DNA of 64,000 nt from Paenibacillus crassostreae (GTDB taxonomy: Bacteria > Bacillota > Bacilli > Paenibacillales > Paenibacillaceae), in NCBI RefSeq assembly GCF_001857945.1, contig NZ_CP017770.1, positions 124,001-188,000 of the forward strand. Reading direction: 5' to 3'. The notes beneath the pieces are model-generated. The model saw only the letters and a program-made list of their open reading frames with translations. It had not been told where the DNA came from and did no database searches. The translations under genes were made by a program, and so were the position numbers. Positions 16,519 through 24,732 of the stretch are shown here, one piece after another. Positions within the stretch are counted from its first letter, which is position 1; the number at the start of each line of letters is the position of its first letter.

Positions 16519-18303
16519 TTGAGAATGAAGTCATTAAAGAAACAAGTAATCGTAGCAGTACTATCTGTACCCATACTTTTAAGTTCCCTGGGTGGAAGTT
16601 ATGTGAATGCGGCATCAACACCCGCAACAGTAACTCCCCCATCAGCTCCATCATGGGGCTATTTTGTAGATAACTACAAAAATAATAAAGCAGAAAATAA
16701 AACGGTAGATTCAAATCCGGCACTCGGGTTACTCTCCGAGTTTAATAATCTATGGACTGCGGGCACGACATGGAATACGGGTACCAAGCTAAACGATAGC
16801 GTTCTGAATCTCAATATTCTAAAAGTATTTAACACGTCTGTTCGTCGTACAGCCGAAGAGGCAGATGCAGCATATCTGGATGATCGCAGAAAGCAGAGCT
16901 ACAGCGTAATCGATGGTCTGGGTTCGCTCGCTGATACATACCGTGCTAAAGCTGAAGCGACAACAACGATTAAGGATGTTGCTGCTGATGCCACAACCCA
17001 AAAATATAGTGACGAAGGTAATAACGCAGGTAGCGAAGATTCCGAACTAGGCAACATGGTGGGGTTGATCAATACTTTACGTGGTACATATTCTACAACG
17101 AACCCAGCTAAGGCTTACTTTAATTATCCCCGTCCGTTTCGTTGGGTCGATAACTCACTCGTAGTTTCTACCCTCATTCCTGTTCAGAATTCAGATCCAA
17201 GTAATGATGGTGGTTTTCCTAGTGGTCATACCAATGCTGCATATCTAAGCGCTATTGCCATGGCATATGCCGTACCAGAGCGCTACCAGGAACTGCTAAC
17301 GCGTGCTTCAGATCTTGGCAACAGCCGTATTGTTGCCGGTATGCACTCGCCTCTTGATGTCATGGGAGGACGTGTCATGGCAACCGCATTGTCTGCGGCT
17401 ATCCTGTCTGATCCTGACAATAATAGTTTGAAAACAGCCGCTTATCAAGAAGCGCATAGTGAACTATTAACGCAAACAGCAACAGCAACAGCAACAGATC
17501 TATACAGCGATTACGTTACGAACAAGAAAAATTATACCGATCGTCTAACATACGGCTTTAGCCAAATTGGATCTACGACTTCTCCCATGATTGTTCCAAA
17601 AGGAGCTGAAGTGTTGCTTGAGACACGTCAGCCTTATCTAGACAGTACACAACGTCGCTGGGTTCTGGCTACAACGGGTCTCCCTTCAGGCTATCCTGTA
17701 CTTGATGATGCCGAAGGATGGGGAAGACTTAATCTCTATGCCGCTGCAGATGGCTATGGCGCCTTAGTCGATAACGTAACCGTGACCATGGATGCCCAGA
17801 AAGGTGGGTTTCATGCATTGGATAGCTGGCGTAACAATATTTCAGGTGTTGGAAAGCTAACCAAAAAAGGTACAGGTACGTTAAAGCTCGAAGGTAATAA
17901 TACGTATTCCGGTGGTACACTGATTGAGCAAGGCATACTTCAAGGGGATTCGAAAACCGCTTTCGGAACAGCAAGTGTGACGAACAACGGAGGAACGCTA
18001 CTAGAAAGTGTTGAGGGACAACTGATTATTGGAGAAAACTATCAGCAATCTGCTAAAGGTACGTTGGAACTTAGTATCGGTAGCAAAAATGATCTACTTC
18101 ATATCAAGAAAGTAGCATCGTTCAACGGGAAATTACGTTTGAACTTTACGGACGGATATGTACCGGTTAATGGCACGTCAATAATAACGTTTGATAAACA
18201 AGAGGGATCATTTTCTGACATTGAAACTGTAGGTTTACCAAGCACTTATAAAGTAAAAGTGGTCTACGCATCTAAGAGTGTTCAAATAGAAGTGAGTAAA
18301 TAA
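16519..18303 (+). CDS. Secreted PAP2-family acid phosphatase with beta-strand repeat tail
   Basis: The protein (~594 residues) has a cleavable signal peptide (VIVAVLSVPILLSSLGG...VNA). Its type 2 phosphatidic-acid-phosphatase/acid-phosphatase core carries the complete vanadium-haloperoxidase-like motif set: K198..R205P206, PSGH at 234-237, and SR..AG..H276..LD280. It should hydrolyse phosphomonoesters outside the cell through a phospho-His intermediate. The C-terminal ~170 residues include an autotransporter-associated beta-strand repeat (LTKKGTGTLKLEGNNTYSGGTLIEQG), probably a beta-helical tail. A TATATAT linker encoded by an AACAGC repeat separates core and tail. The TTG start at 16519 fits the AGAGAGGA site; ATG 16525 is an alternative. 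Confidence 0.85.
   Translation: MRMKSLKKQVIVAVLSVPILLSSLGGSYVNAASTPATVTPPSAPSWGYFVDNYKNNKAENKTVDSNPALGLLSEFNNLWTAGTTWNTGTKLNDSVLNLNILKVFNTSVRRTAEEADAAYLDDRRKQSYSVIDGLGSLADTYRAKAEATTTIKDVAADATTQKYSDEGNNAGSEDSELGNMVGLINTLRGTYSTTNPAKAYFNYPRPFRWVDNSLVVSTLIPVQNSDPSNDGGFPSGHTNAAYLSAIAMAYAVPERYQELLTRASDLGNSRIVAGMHSPLDVMGGRVMATALSAAILSDPDNNSLKTAAYQEAHSELLTQTATATATDLYSDYVTNKKNYTDRLTYGFSQIGSTTSPMIVPKGAEVLLETRQPYLDSTQRRWVLATTGLPSGYPVLDDAEGWGRLNLYAAADGYGALVDNVTVTMDAQKGGFHALDSWRNNISGVGKLTKKGTGTLKLEGNNTYSGGTLIEQGILQGDSKTAFGTASVTNNGGTLLESVEGQLIIGENYQQSAKGTLELSIGSKNDLLHIKKVASFNGKLRLNFTDGYVPVNGTSIITFDKQEGSFSDIETVGLPSTYKVKVVYASKSVQIEVSK
17475..17497 (+). repeat. In-frame AACAGC hexanucleotide tandem repeat
   Basis: Nearly four copies of AACAGC encode an alternating Ala-Thr linker between the phosphatase core and the tail of the acid phosphatase. 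The unit length keeps the frame whatever the copy number. Confidence 0.7.
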
Positions 18304-18320
18304 CAAATCTTGTATAAGTA

Positions 18321-18359
18321 AAGGTTGATCTTTGATTGTTAAAGATCAACCTTTTTTAG
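18321..18359 (+). terminator. Rho-independent terminator after the acid phosphatase
   Basis: A perfect AAGGTTGATCTTT/AAAGATCAACCTT stem with a seven-base loop is followed by TTTTTT. Confidence 0.9.
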
Positions 18360-18531
18360 TGGAAATAAGAATATAGTTATGATAAAATATTTGCAAATCA
18401 ATGATTGGAGTTGGGAAAATGAAGTAATATTTCTTGCTAACTATGTTAAATAATAAAACAATGTATGAGTTTTTTTCGTATGTTTTATTTTTCATAAGAA
18501 TTAAATTCATAATTAAGCTGCATAAGCGATT

Positions 18532-18668
18532 ATGAATCTGATTCATGCAAGAAAGTTACTTTATCTTTTCACTCAATCAAAATATCCTTATCTGACTCCA
18601 TGGCGGGTTGGATGAACTGTATTTATTTGAGCTACAAGAAAGTAACTTTCTTGTAGCTTTTGATTTTT
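18532..18668 (+). promoter_or_regulatory. Transcription attenuator with leader ORF upstream of the ABC-F gene
   Basis: An intrinsic terminator (GCTACAAGAAAGT pairing with ACTTTCTTGTAGC at 18631-18657, then TTTTGATTTTT) stands 20 bases before the ABC-F start codon. An upstream segment, CAAGAAAGTTACTTT at 18548-18562, is the exact reverse complement of 18640-18654 inside that hairpin, so the two structures exclude each other. Two short leader ORFs overlap the upstream segment: 27 codons from ATG 18532 and 16 codons from ATG 18545. Neither has a strong ribosome site. The first ATG lies in an ATGAAT/ATTCAT hairpin. This is the layout of antibiotic-induced attenuation known for ABC-F genes; which leader is used is inference. 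Confidence 0.75.
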
Positions 18669-18687
18669 CATACAGGAGGAATATTTT

Positions 18688-20166
18688 ATGTCATTAATAA
18701 ATGTTACAAACTTAACCTTTGCGTATGATGGCAGTTACGATAACATATTTGAGAACGTCAATTTCCAGATCGATACCGATTGGAAATTAGGATTTACAGG
18801 AAGAAACGGGAGAGGGAAGACGACATTTCTTAACTTATTACTTGGCAAATATGAATACAAAGGAAATATTTCAGCTAATGTTAGCTTTGAATATTTCCCA
18901 TTTCATGTAGTAAATAAAGGAGAAAATACTCTTGATGTAATTGATAACATTTACCCAGACTATCTCCACTGGAAATTGATGCGTGAACTCTCTTTACTCG
19001 AGGTTTCCGAAGATGTTCTATACCGACCCTTTGATTCATTGTCCAATGGAGAGCAAACGAAGGTATTACTGGCTACTTTATTTCTGAAGGAGAATCGTTT
19101 TCTATTGATTGATGAACCCACCAATCATCTAGATATGAACGCAAGGAAACTTGTTAGTGATTATCTCAATGCCAAAAGTGGATTCATTCTGGTGTCTCAC
19201 GACAGATCGTTTCTAGATAACTGTGTAGACCATATCCTCTCCATTAATAAGAGCAACATAGAAGTTCAAAAAGGTGATTTCTCCGATTGGTGGGAGAATA
19301 AAAAGCGTCAGGATAACTTTGAGCTAACGGAGAACGAAAAGCTAAGAAAAGACATTAAACACTTGGCGGAATCTGCTAAACGAACGAGTACATGGTCACA
19401 TGAAGTAGAAAAAACAAAAAATGGAACAACGAATTCCGGTTCAAAGCTAGATAAAGGGTATGTTGGCCACAAAGCTGCTAAAATGATGAGTCGATCTAAA
19501 GCCATTGAGCATAGACAGCAATCTGCTATTCATGAAAAATCCAAACTTCTGAAAAATATTGAAAATTCAGATAGCTTGAAAATATCACAACTTGCATTTC
19601 ACAAGAATCAACTTATTGAACTAGAAAAAGTATCCATAGTTTATGGCGAGAAGACGGTATGTTCGGATATAAGTTTTACGATAGAGCAAGGTGAGCGAAT
19701 TGCCCTTTCAGGTAAAAATGGTTCTGGAAAAACAAGTATTATCAAGCTTATTTGCAGTGAGGATATACAATATACAGGTACTTTTAGGAAAGGGAGTCAG
19801 TTGAAAATTTCCTATGTTTCACAGGACACATCTCATCTCCAAGGAAATTTAACGGATTTTGCTGCTAAGTACGAGATTGACGAAAGCCTTTTTAAAGCAG
19901 TTTTAAGAAAGCTTGATTTTTCGAGAATACAATTCGAAAAGGATATTTCAGCTTATAGTGGTGGTCAGAAGAAGAAAGTGCTGATTGCAAAAAGTCTTTG
20001 CGATAACGTTCATTTGCACATTTGGGATGAACCTCTTAATTTCATTGATGTAATTTCTCGCATGCAGATAGAAGAGTTACTGCTTGAATACTCACCAACC
20101 ATCCTTTTTGTGGAGCATGATAGAGGGTTCTACAATAGCATTGCAACAAAGGTTATTGAACTCTAA
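18688..20166 (+). CDS. Lsa-family ABC-F ribosomal protection protein
   Basis: This 492-residue soluble ABC-F protein has two nucleotide-binding domains and no membrane segments. Walker A motifs are GRNGRGKTT and GKNGSGKTS, the signatures LSNGEQTK and YSGGQKKK, and the Walker B regions LLIDEPTNHLD and HIWDEPLNFID. A charged interdomain linker lies at about 200-290. The start (MSLINVTNLTFAYDGSYDNIF) closely resembles Lsa-type proteins, which displace lincosamides, streptogramin A and pleuromutilins from the ribosomal peptidyl-transferase centre. The attenuator leader upstream supports drug-inducible expression. The resistance spectrum is inferred from family only. Confidence 0.88.
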   Translation: MSLINVTNLTFAYDGSYDNIFENVNFQIDTDWKLGFTGRNGRGKTTFLNLLLGKYEYKGNISANVSFEYFPFHVVNKGENTLDVIDNIYPDYLHWKLMRELSLLEVSEDVLYRPFDSLSNGEQTKVLLATLFLKENRFLLIDEPTNHLDMNARKLVSDYLNAKSGFILVSHDRSFLDNCVDHILSINKSNIEVQKGDFSDWWENKKRQDNFELTENEKLRKDIKHLAESAKRTSTWSHEVEKTKNGTTNSGSKLDKGYVGHKAAKMMSRSKAIEHRQQSAIHEKSKLLKNIENSDSLKISQLAFHKNQLIELEKVSIVYGEKTVCSDISFTIEQGERIALSGKNGSGKTSIIKLICSEDIQYTGTFRKGSQLKISYVSQDTSHLQGNLTDFAAKYEIDESLFKAVLRKLDFSRIQFEKDISAYSGGQKKKVLIAKSLCDNVHLHIWDEPLNFIDVISRMQIEELLLEYSPTILFVEHDRGFYNSIATKVIEL

Positions 20167-20199
20167 GGCTATCTATTATTTTAAGAGACAAAGTTTTGA

Positions 20200-20236
20200 A
20201 AAGCTGATCTTTAATAAATAAGATCAGCTTTTTTTT
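20200..20236 (+). terminator. Rho-independent terminator after the ABC-F gene
   Basis: A perfect AAGCTGATCTT/AAGATCAGCTT stem is followed by a run of T residues. Confidence 0.9.
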
Positions 20237-20264
20237 GTGGTGCAAATTTTTATAGCTAGTATCG

Positions 20265-20299
20265 ATTGTTAACCTTATATTTATTTTATGGTTTACAAT
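20265..20299 (+). promoter_or_regulatory. BirA (biotin repressor) operator
   Basis: ATTGTTAACC and GGTTTACAAT are inverted half-sites separated by 15 bases. This matches the Firmicutes BirA box in sequence and spacing. It lies about 90 bases upstream of bioY and implies biotin-responsive repression of the whole transporter operon. Confidence 0.85.
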
Positions 20300-20388
20300 A
20301 GTGGAATATCAAGTTATTATCTAACTAATACATAGATGTCAAATCTAGTACAAAGTTAATATTTTTTCATAACAATGGAGGTATTTAA

Positions 20389-20943
20389 ATGAAAACAAAA
20401 GAAATGGTTTATGCCGCATTATTTGCTGCATTAATCGGTGTATTAGGCATGATTCCACCCATTCCACTAGGTTTTATACCCGTACCCGTCACTGCACAAA
20501 CCCTTGGTGTCATGCTAGCTGGATGCTTTTTAGGAAAGAAGACGGGTACGATTAGCTTAATTTTATTTATCGTTCTAGTCGCTTTAGGTTTACCTTTATT
20601 ATCTGGTGGACGTGGAGGTCTATCTGTATTCGTAGGACCAACTATTGGATACTTTCTAAGCTGGCCAGTGGCCGTATTTTGCATCGGATATATGACTGAA
20701 AAAGTGTGGTCTTCGTTAAAAACATGGAAATTGATCGCCATTAATATAGTTGGTGGTGTTGTACTTATTAGTTTAATCGGTGCGCCGGTCATGGCTATGA
20801 TTACACATACTTCTGTATGGGCTGGACTAGTGGGTGCTATCGCCTTTTTACCAGGTGATTGTATTAAAGCCATTATCGCAGCCGTGATAGTAACACAATT
20901 AAAATCTGTAAGTCCGATTGAACAAAACGCGCATAACAGATAG
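20389..20943 (+). CDS. bioY: Biotin ECF transporter S component BioY
   Basis: This 184-residue membrane protein has six hydrophobic segments and typical BioY features: an early MIPPIPLGFIPVPVTAQTLGVMLAG block, FLGKKTG, the RGGLSVFVGPTIGYFLSWP segment and FLPGDCIKAIIAA near the C-terminus. BioY is the high-affinity biotin-binding S component of energy-coupling-factor transporters. The two ECF ATPase genes and EcfT gene directly downstream, plus the BirA box upstream, indicate a dedicated biotin transporter rather than one sharing a housekeeping energising module. The ATG follows GGAGG. Confidence 0.95.
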   Translation: MKTKEMVYAALFAALIGVLGMIPPIPLGFIPVPVTAQTLGVMLAGCFLGKKTGTISLILFIVLVALGLPLLSGGRGGLSVFVGPTIGYFLSWPVAVFCIGYMTEKVWSSLKTWKLIAINIVGGVVLISLIGAPVMAMITHTSVWAGLVGAIAFLPGDCIKAIIAAVIVTQLKSVSPIEQNAHNR

Positions 20944-20974
20944 TTTATGAAATTGTGAATAGGTGTGATGAGGA

Positions 20975-21793
20975 ATGAATTTAGAGAACACCAAGCTTAT
21001 ATTCGATAAAGTTCATTTTTCCTATAAAAAAGGGCAACCTGTCATCGAGAATATGAGCTTTACGATTGAACCAGGCCAGTTTGTGGCAATTGTCGGAGCC
21101 AATGGATGTGGTAAGTCTACGATTGCCAAGCTAATGGATGGATTGCTACTTCCAAAGGAAGGCCATGTGACTTTGAAGAGTCTCGACACGTCAAGACCTA
21201 CAGATCTGGATATGATCCATGAGCAAATAGGATTTGTATTCCAAAACCCAGAGGATCAATTCATCACCACAACGGTTATGGATGAGGTGATATTTGGATT
21301 GGAAAATATTCGTGTGCCGAGAGAAGAAATACGAAGCAGGCTGGATCATGCACTAGAAGCTGTTCAGATGAAGGATTACATGAGGTCAATGCCACACCAG
21401 TTATCAGGTGGTCAGAAGCAACGCGTAGCGATTGCGGCGATTGTGGCCATGCGTCCGCAGATCATTATTTTTGATGAGGCTACTTCTATGCTTGATCCAC
21501 AAGGGAGGGAGCAGGTACTTTCCATTATGAATGAGTTACACCGCCAGGGAATGACTATCATTCACATCACTCATCATATGGAGGAAGTATTATCAGTTGA
21601 TCGTATTTTACTCATACATAAAGGCAGATTAGAATTTGATGGTGATCCATTAACCTTTTTTGAAACCGTAAACGTTACAGACTATCAATTAGAACCGCCC
21701 TTCGCGGTGAGATTAAATAAAATGTTACAAAAATCAACGCCATTAACGACAGATTGGAAGGAGATGATTCGCTTACAATGGTCTATCAACTAA
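20975..21793 (+). CDS. ECF transporter ATPase A1
   Basis: This 272-residue ABC ATPase has Walker A GANGCGKST, the ECF-specific Q-loop context FVFQNPEDQF, signature [12 protein letters not shown], Walker B IIIFDEATSMLDP and switch His in ITHHMEE. The FDEATSMLDP wording and the C-terminal extension after residue ~225 are characteristic of EcfA1. It forms a heterodimer with the A2 subunit to drive biotin uptake by BioY. The C-terminus overlaps the start of the A2 gene, consistent with coupled, equimolar synthesis. Confidence 0.92.
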   Translation: MNLENTKLIFDKVHFSYKKGQPVIENMSFTIEPGQFVAIVGANGCGKSTIAKLMDGLLLPKEGHVTLKSLDTSRPTDLDMIHEQIGFVFQNPEDQFITTTVMDEVIFGLENIRVPREEIRSRLDHALEAVQMKDYMRSMPHQLSGGQKQRVAIAAIVAMRPQIIIFDEATSMLDPQGREQVLSIMNELHRQGMTIIHITHHMEEVLSVDRILLIHKGRLEFDGDPLTFFETVNVTDYQLEPPFAVRLNKMLQKSTPLTTDWKEMIRLQWSIN

Positions 21794-22626
21794 ACAATGT
21801 GAGCGTTCACTATGCCAATCAAGTGGCTTTGCAGAATGTCAGTTGCACAATCCAAGAAGGTAAATGGATTTCCGTCATTGGTCAAACAGGGGCTGGCAAG
21901 TCTACATTCGTCAAAGTGCTGAAGGGGTTGCTTCCTAGCGTCGATGGAGACTATTGGATAGATCAGGAGCCTATTCCTAGAGATGCCAAAGGACAATTAA
22001 AAGTCGTTCCTGACATAGGATACGTTTTTCAATATCCGGAGCATCAATGTTTTGAAACGAGCGTGTACAAGGAACTTGCCTTTGCACCGAAGCTACACGG
22101 ATATTCACAACAGCAGATAACGAAGTCTATTGAAAAGATTTTACCCCAAGTGGGTTTGTCAGAAGAACTTCTTCCATTGGCACCATTTCAATTAAGCGGG
22201 GGACAATTACGGCGTGTAGCGATTGCTTCGGTATTGATGATGGATCCGAAATTACTTATTTTAGATGAACCAACAGCAGGTCTTGACCCAGTAAGCCGCA
22301 CTGCACTGTTGCAATTATTAAAGCATTGGCAACAACAAGACAATCGTACCATTCTATTCGTATCACACCAGATGAACGATGTAGCTGAATACTCTGATGA
22401 AGTTATGGTATTTCATGAAGGATACCTAAGGGGGCATTATGCTACCAGCACTTTATTTCTTGAACAGACACAATTACTTGCGAAACTCGGATTATCACTT
22501 CCAGAACCTGTGCAGCTATTAAAGTTGGTCGAGGAATTATCTGGTCAGAAAATTAAGGTTGCAAGCTGTAGAGAGCAGGATATTATTGACAAAGTGTGGC
22601 CGATCTGGCACACAAGGAGTTGCTAA
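21778..22626 (+). CDS. ECF transporter ATPase A2
   Basis: This 282-residue ABC ATPase has Walker A GQTGAGKST, the EcfA2 Q-loop FVFQYPEHQCFE, signature LSGGQLRRVAIA, Walker B LLILDEPTAGLDP and FVSHQMND. The YPEHQ and PTAGLDP variants distinguish it from the upstream A1 subunit. It pairs with that subunit on EcfT. I prefer ATG 21778, which gives MVYQLNNVSVHYANQVAL as expected for the family. An upstream TTG at 21754 lies before the GGAAGGAGAT site and is unlikely. Only 15 bases are shared with the preceding gene. Confidence 0.92.
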   Translation: MVYQLNNVSVHYANQVALQNVSCTIQEGKWISVIGQTGAGKSTFVKVLKGLLPSVDGDYWIDQEPIPRDAKGQLKVVPDIGYVFQYPEHQCFETSVYKELAFAPKLHGYSQQQITKSIEKILPQVGLSEELLPLAPFQLSGGQLRRVAIASVLMMDPKLLILDEPTAGLDPVSRTALLQLLKHWQQQDNRTILFVSHQMNDVAEYSDEVMVFHEGYLRGHYATSTLFLEQTQLLAKLGLSLPEPVQLLKLVEELSGQKIKVASCREQDIIDKVWPIWHTRSC

Positions 22627-23430
22627 ATGTCTAATACCGTATTAATAGGACAATATCTTGAGACAAATTCCTTATTTCATCGTCTAGATCCACGGACAAA
22701 AGTGTTAAGTATTATCGTCATCATGTTGAGTTTCCTAAGTTTAGAATCGTTCATTAGCTACGCAGTCGCTACTATCTTCGTTATTGGCATCATGTTGCTG
22801 TCTAGAATCCCACTTCATATTTTTGGGCGAGGATTAAAGCCTATCTTGTTTATATTGATGTTTGCCTTTCTTTATCAAGTCATGTTCACGCAAGGAGATG
22901 TCATTTGGTCTTGGTCATTCATCGAGGTGACATTGGAGGGTATACAAAATGGGATAAGATTACTCTGGCGAATTATTTTACTCATCTTACTCGCCTCCAT
23001 TTTAACGTTAACCACAAAACCGCTAACCTTAGCCCATGGTCTAGAAAAGTTGCTAGCACCGTTATCCAGGTTAAAAGTACCTGTAGAGCAATTTTCATTA
23101 ATGATCGTCATTGCAATTCGGTTTATCCCGACCATTTTACAGGAGCTAGATCGGATATTGTTGGCACAAAAGGCCAGGGGATATGATATTTCGTCTTTAC
23201 CGCTACCGAAACGTATTTTTGCTTATATTCCGATTCTGATTCCTTTACTCTTCATGATTATTCAACGAGCCGAACAGCTAGCTTTCGCAATTGATGCACG
23301 TGCTTATGGTAAAGGTAAGGGGAGAACAGCCTATAATCAATTGAAATTTCAGCAAGTTGATTATCAAGTAGGTGGAATAGTTATGATGATGACGATGGCC
23401 TTGTTACTATTAAAAATCGGGGGAGTTTAG
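22627..23430 (+). CDS. ecfT: ECF transporter transmembrane subunit EcfT
   Basis: This 267-residue membrane protein has the EcfT start LIGQYLETNSLFHRLDPRTK, several hydrophobic helices and the two coupling-helix signatures: ALDRILLA-like LDRILLAQKARG around residue 177 and AIDARAYGKGKGRT around residue 223 (both A-R-G/A-R-A types). It couples ATP hydrolysis by the two ATPases to the S component. The start codon abuts the stop of the A2 gene with no spacer, indicating translational coupling. With bioY and two ATPases it completes the transporter. Confidence 0.92.
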   Translation: MSNTVLIGQYLETNSLFHRLDPRTKVLSIIVIMLSFLSLESFISYAVATIFVIGIMLLSRIPLHIFGRGLKPILFILMFAFLYQVMFTQGDVIWSWSFIEVTLEGIQNGIRLLWRIILLILLASILTLTTKPLTLAHGLEKLLAPLSRLKVPVEQFSLMIVIAIRFIPTILQELDRILLAQKARGYDISSLPLPKRIFAYIPILIPLLFMIIQRAEQLAFAIDARAYGKGKGRTAYNQLKFQQVDYQVGGIVMMMTMALLLLKIGGV

Positions 23431-23739
23431 TTGAAAATATATGGGGCTGTCGTGGACAACGAAACACGATGTGTTCATTATCATACTGAACAAGATATTA
23501 TCGCTATTAAGTTTAAGTGCTGCAATCGTTACTATCCTTGCTATAAATGCCATGAGGAGCACGCCAATCACAGCATCGAGCGTTGGCCACATGCCTATTT
23601 TGAAGAATTAGCCATCCTTTGCGGAAGCTGTCACACGGAGTTGACGATTCAACTGTATATGCATACAGCTAGTTGCCCGCATTGTCAGGCAATTTTTAAT
23701 GAGAAATGTTATTTACACTATCCTATTTATTTTGAATGA
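23431..23739 (+). CDS. CHY zinc-finger protein
   Basis: This 102-residue protein starts at a TTG directly abutting the ecfT stop. It is dense in metal ligands: RCVHYHTEQDIIAIKFKCC, YYPCYKCHEEHANH, AILCGSCHTELTI, SCPHCQAIFNEKCYLH. This is the CHY zinc-finger arrangement, also found in eukaryotic Pirh2 and yeast Hot13, and common as stand-alone small proteins in Firmicutes. It should bind three zinc ions; the bacterial role is not established. Being the last gene of a BirA-controlled biotin operon suggests a link to biotin metabolism, but it may simply ride on the transcript. Confidence 0.82.
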   Translation: MKIYGAVVDNETRCVHYHTEQDIIAIKFKCCNRYYPCYKCHEEHANHSIERWPHAYFEELAILCGSCHTELTIQLYMHTASCPHCQAIFNEKCYLHYPIYFE

Positions 23740-23820
23740 TTAGCCTACATCATTGAGATTGGCACTGTCAGTATGAGCGACCATGACATTGACGTATTTT
23801 TCTACTAAGCATGTGATATA

Positions 23821-23864
23821 GAAAGAGTGCCTCGCCTGTGAAAACGTTGGCGAGGCACTCTTTT
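23821..23864. terminator. Bidirectional terminator between convergent operons
   Basis: AAAGAGTGCCTCGCC pairs perfectly with GGCGAGGCACTCTTT around a 12-base loop. T-rich flanks occur on both strands, so it can serve both the biotin operon (+) and the sugar transporter operon (-). Confidence 0.9.
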
Positions 23865-23901
23865 GCACTTTAGGAGGTACTTTTTACAAACAAGGATAAG
23901 C

Positions 23902-24732
23902 TTAGCCCTTGACCGCCCCAGCTGTAAGTCCACTGACAATGTATTTTTGACAGAACAGATACAGGATGAGTACAGGTAGAGAGGTCAATACCAGATCCGC
24001 GAAAATCAAGTTCCAGTCTCGACTGTATTTTCCGTAGAAATTGTACACGGAAAGTGGCATTGTCCAGTCGGAGCTGTCGGTTAGGAAATAAAGCGGAATG
24101 GTGATGTCATTCCATACGGACATGAAGACCATAATAGCTACGGTTGCATTGACCGGAACGATTAGTGGAGTCACGATTTTGAGAAATACATCAAATGTAT
24201 TGGCACCTTCCAGGAAGGCTACCTCATCCAGTGCTTTGGGAATAGAGCGGATAAATCCGCTGTAGAGAAATACGCTGAACGCGGTGTTGAGGGATGCATA
24301 GATTAAGATAACACTGGAGATGCTGCCGTAAAAACCCATCCACTGCACGACACGGATCGTTGTGATAGTGGACATTGGAGCAATCAGACCCATGAAAAAG
24401 AACATATACAGAAATCCAGACCATTTGGTCTCTCTACGAACTAGTATGAAGGAAGCCGCGGATGAGGTAACAATATTAAGAATGGAGGAAATGCTAGTAA
24501 TCAATAATCCATTCAGAAAAGCACGCCCTAGACCACCTTCCCGGAACACTTCAGCATAGTTAGAGAATATCCACTTGTCTGGGAGCCGCAGTGAGAATTT
24601 CAGCACTTCAGAGCTGGTCATGAAGCTTCCGAAAACCATGATTAGCAGTGGTAAGATAATTAGCAGAGATGATAGGATTAGGAACCCTTCGACCAAATAG
24701 TTCCGCCAAGCCATTTTACGTGAATAACTCAT
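23902..24732 (-). CDS. CUT1 carbohydrate ABC transporter permease (MalG/LplC-like)
   Basis: The 276 residues contain six hydrophobic helices and the permease EAA loop in the form EVAFLEGANTFDVFLKIVTPLIVP. The C-terminus reads QKYIVSGLTAGAVKG, a hallmark of MalG-type CUT1 permeases. It forms a heterodimeric channel with the upstream permease and receives sugar from the lipoprotein encoded first in the operon. The ATPase is not in the operon, as is usual for CUT1 systems of Bacillota, which share an MsmX/MalK-type ATPase. Substrate is unknown; an oligosaccharide or glycan fragment is likely. The gene overlaps its neighbour by one base. Confidence 0.92.
   Translation of the reverse strand: MSYSRKMAWRNYLVEGFLILSSLLIILPLLIMVFGSFMTSSEVLKFSLRLPDKWIFSNYAEVFREGGLGRAFLNGLLITSISSILNIVTSSAASFILVRRETKWSGFLYMFFFMGLIAPMSTITTIRVVQWMGFYGSISSVILIYASLNTAFSVFLYSGFIRSIPKALDEVAFLEGANTFDVFLKIVTPLIVPVNATVAIMVFMSVWNDITIPLYFLTDSSDWTMPLSVYNFYGKYSRDWNLIFADLVLTSLPVLILYLFCQKYIVSGLTAGAVKG

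Noticed and set aside
17475..17497. Possible CRISPR-like or contingency repeat
   Set aside because: A hexanucleotide unit in frame within a coding sequence; no spacers and no frameshift effect.
20409..20873. 154-codon open frame antisense to bioY
   Set aside because: The long frame is a by-product of the bioY codon pattern; no start signal or homology.
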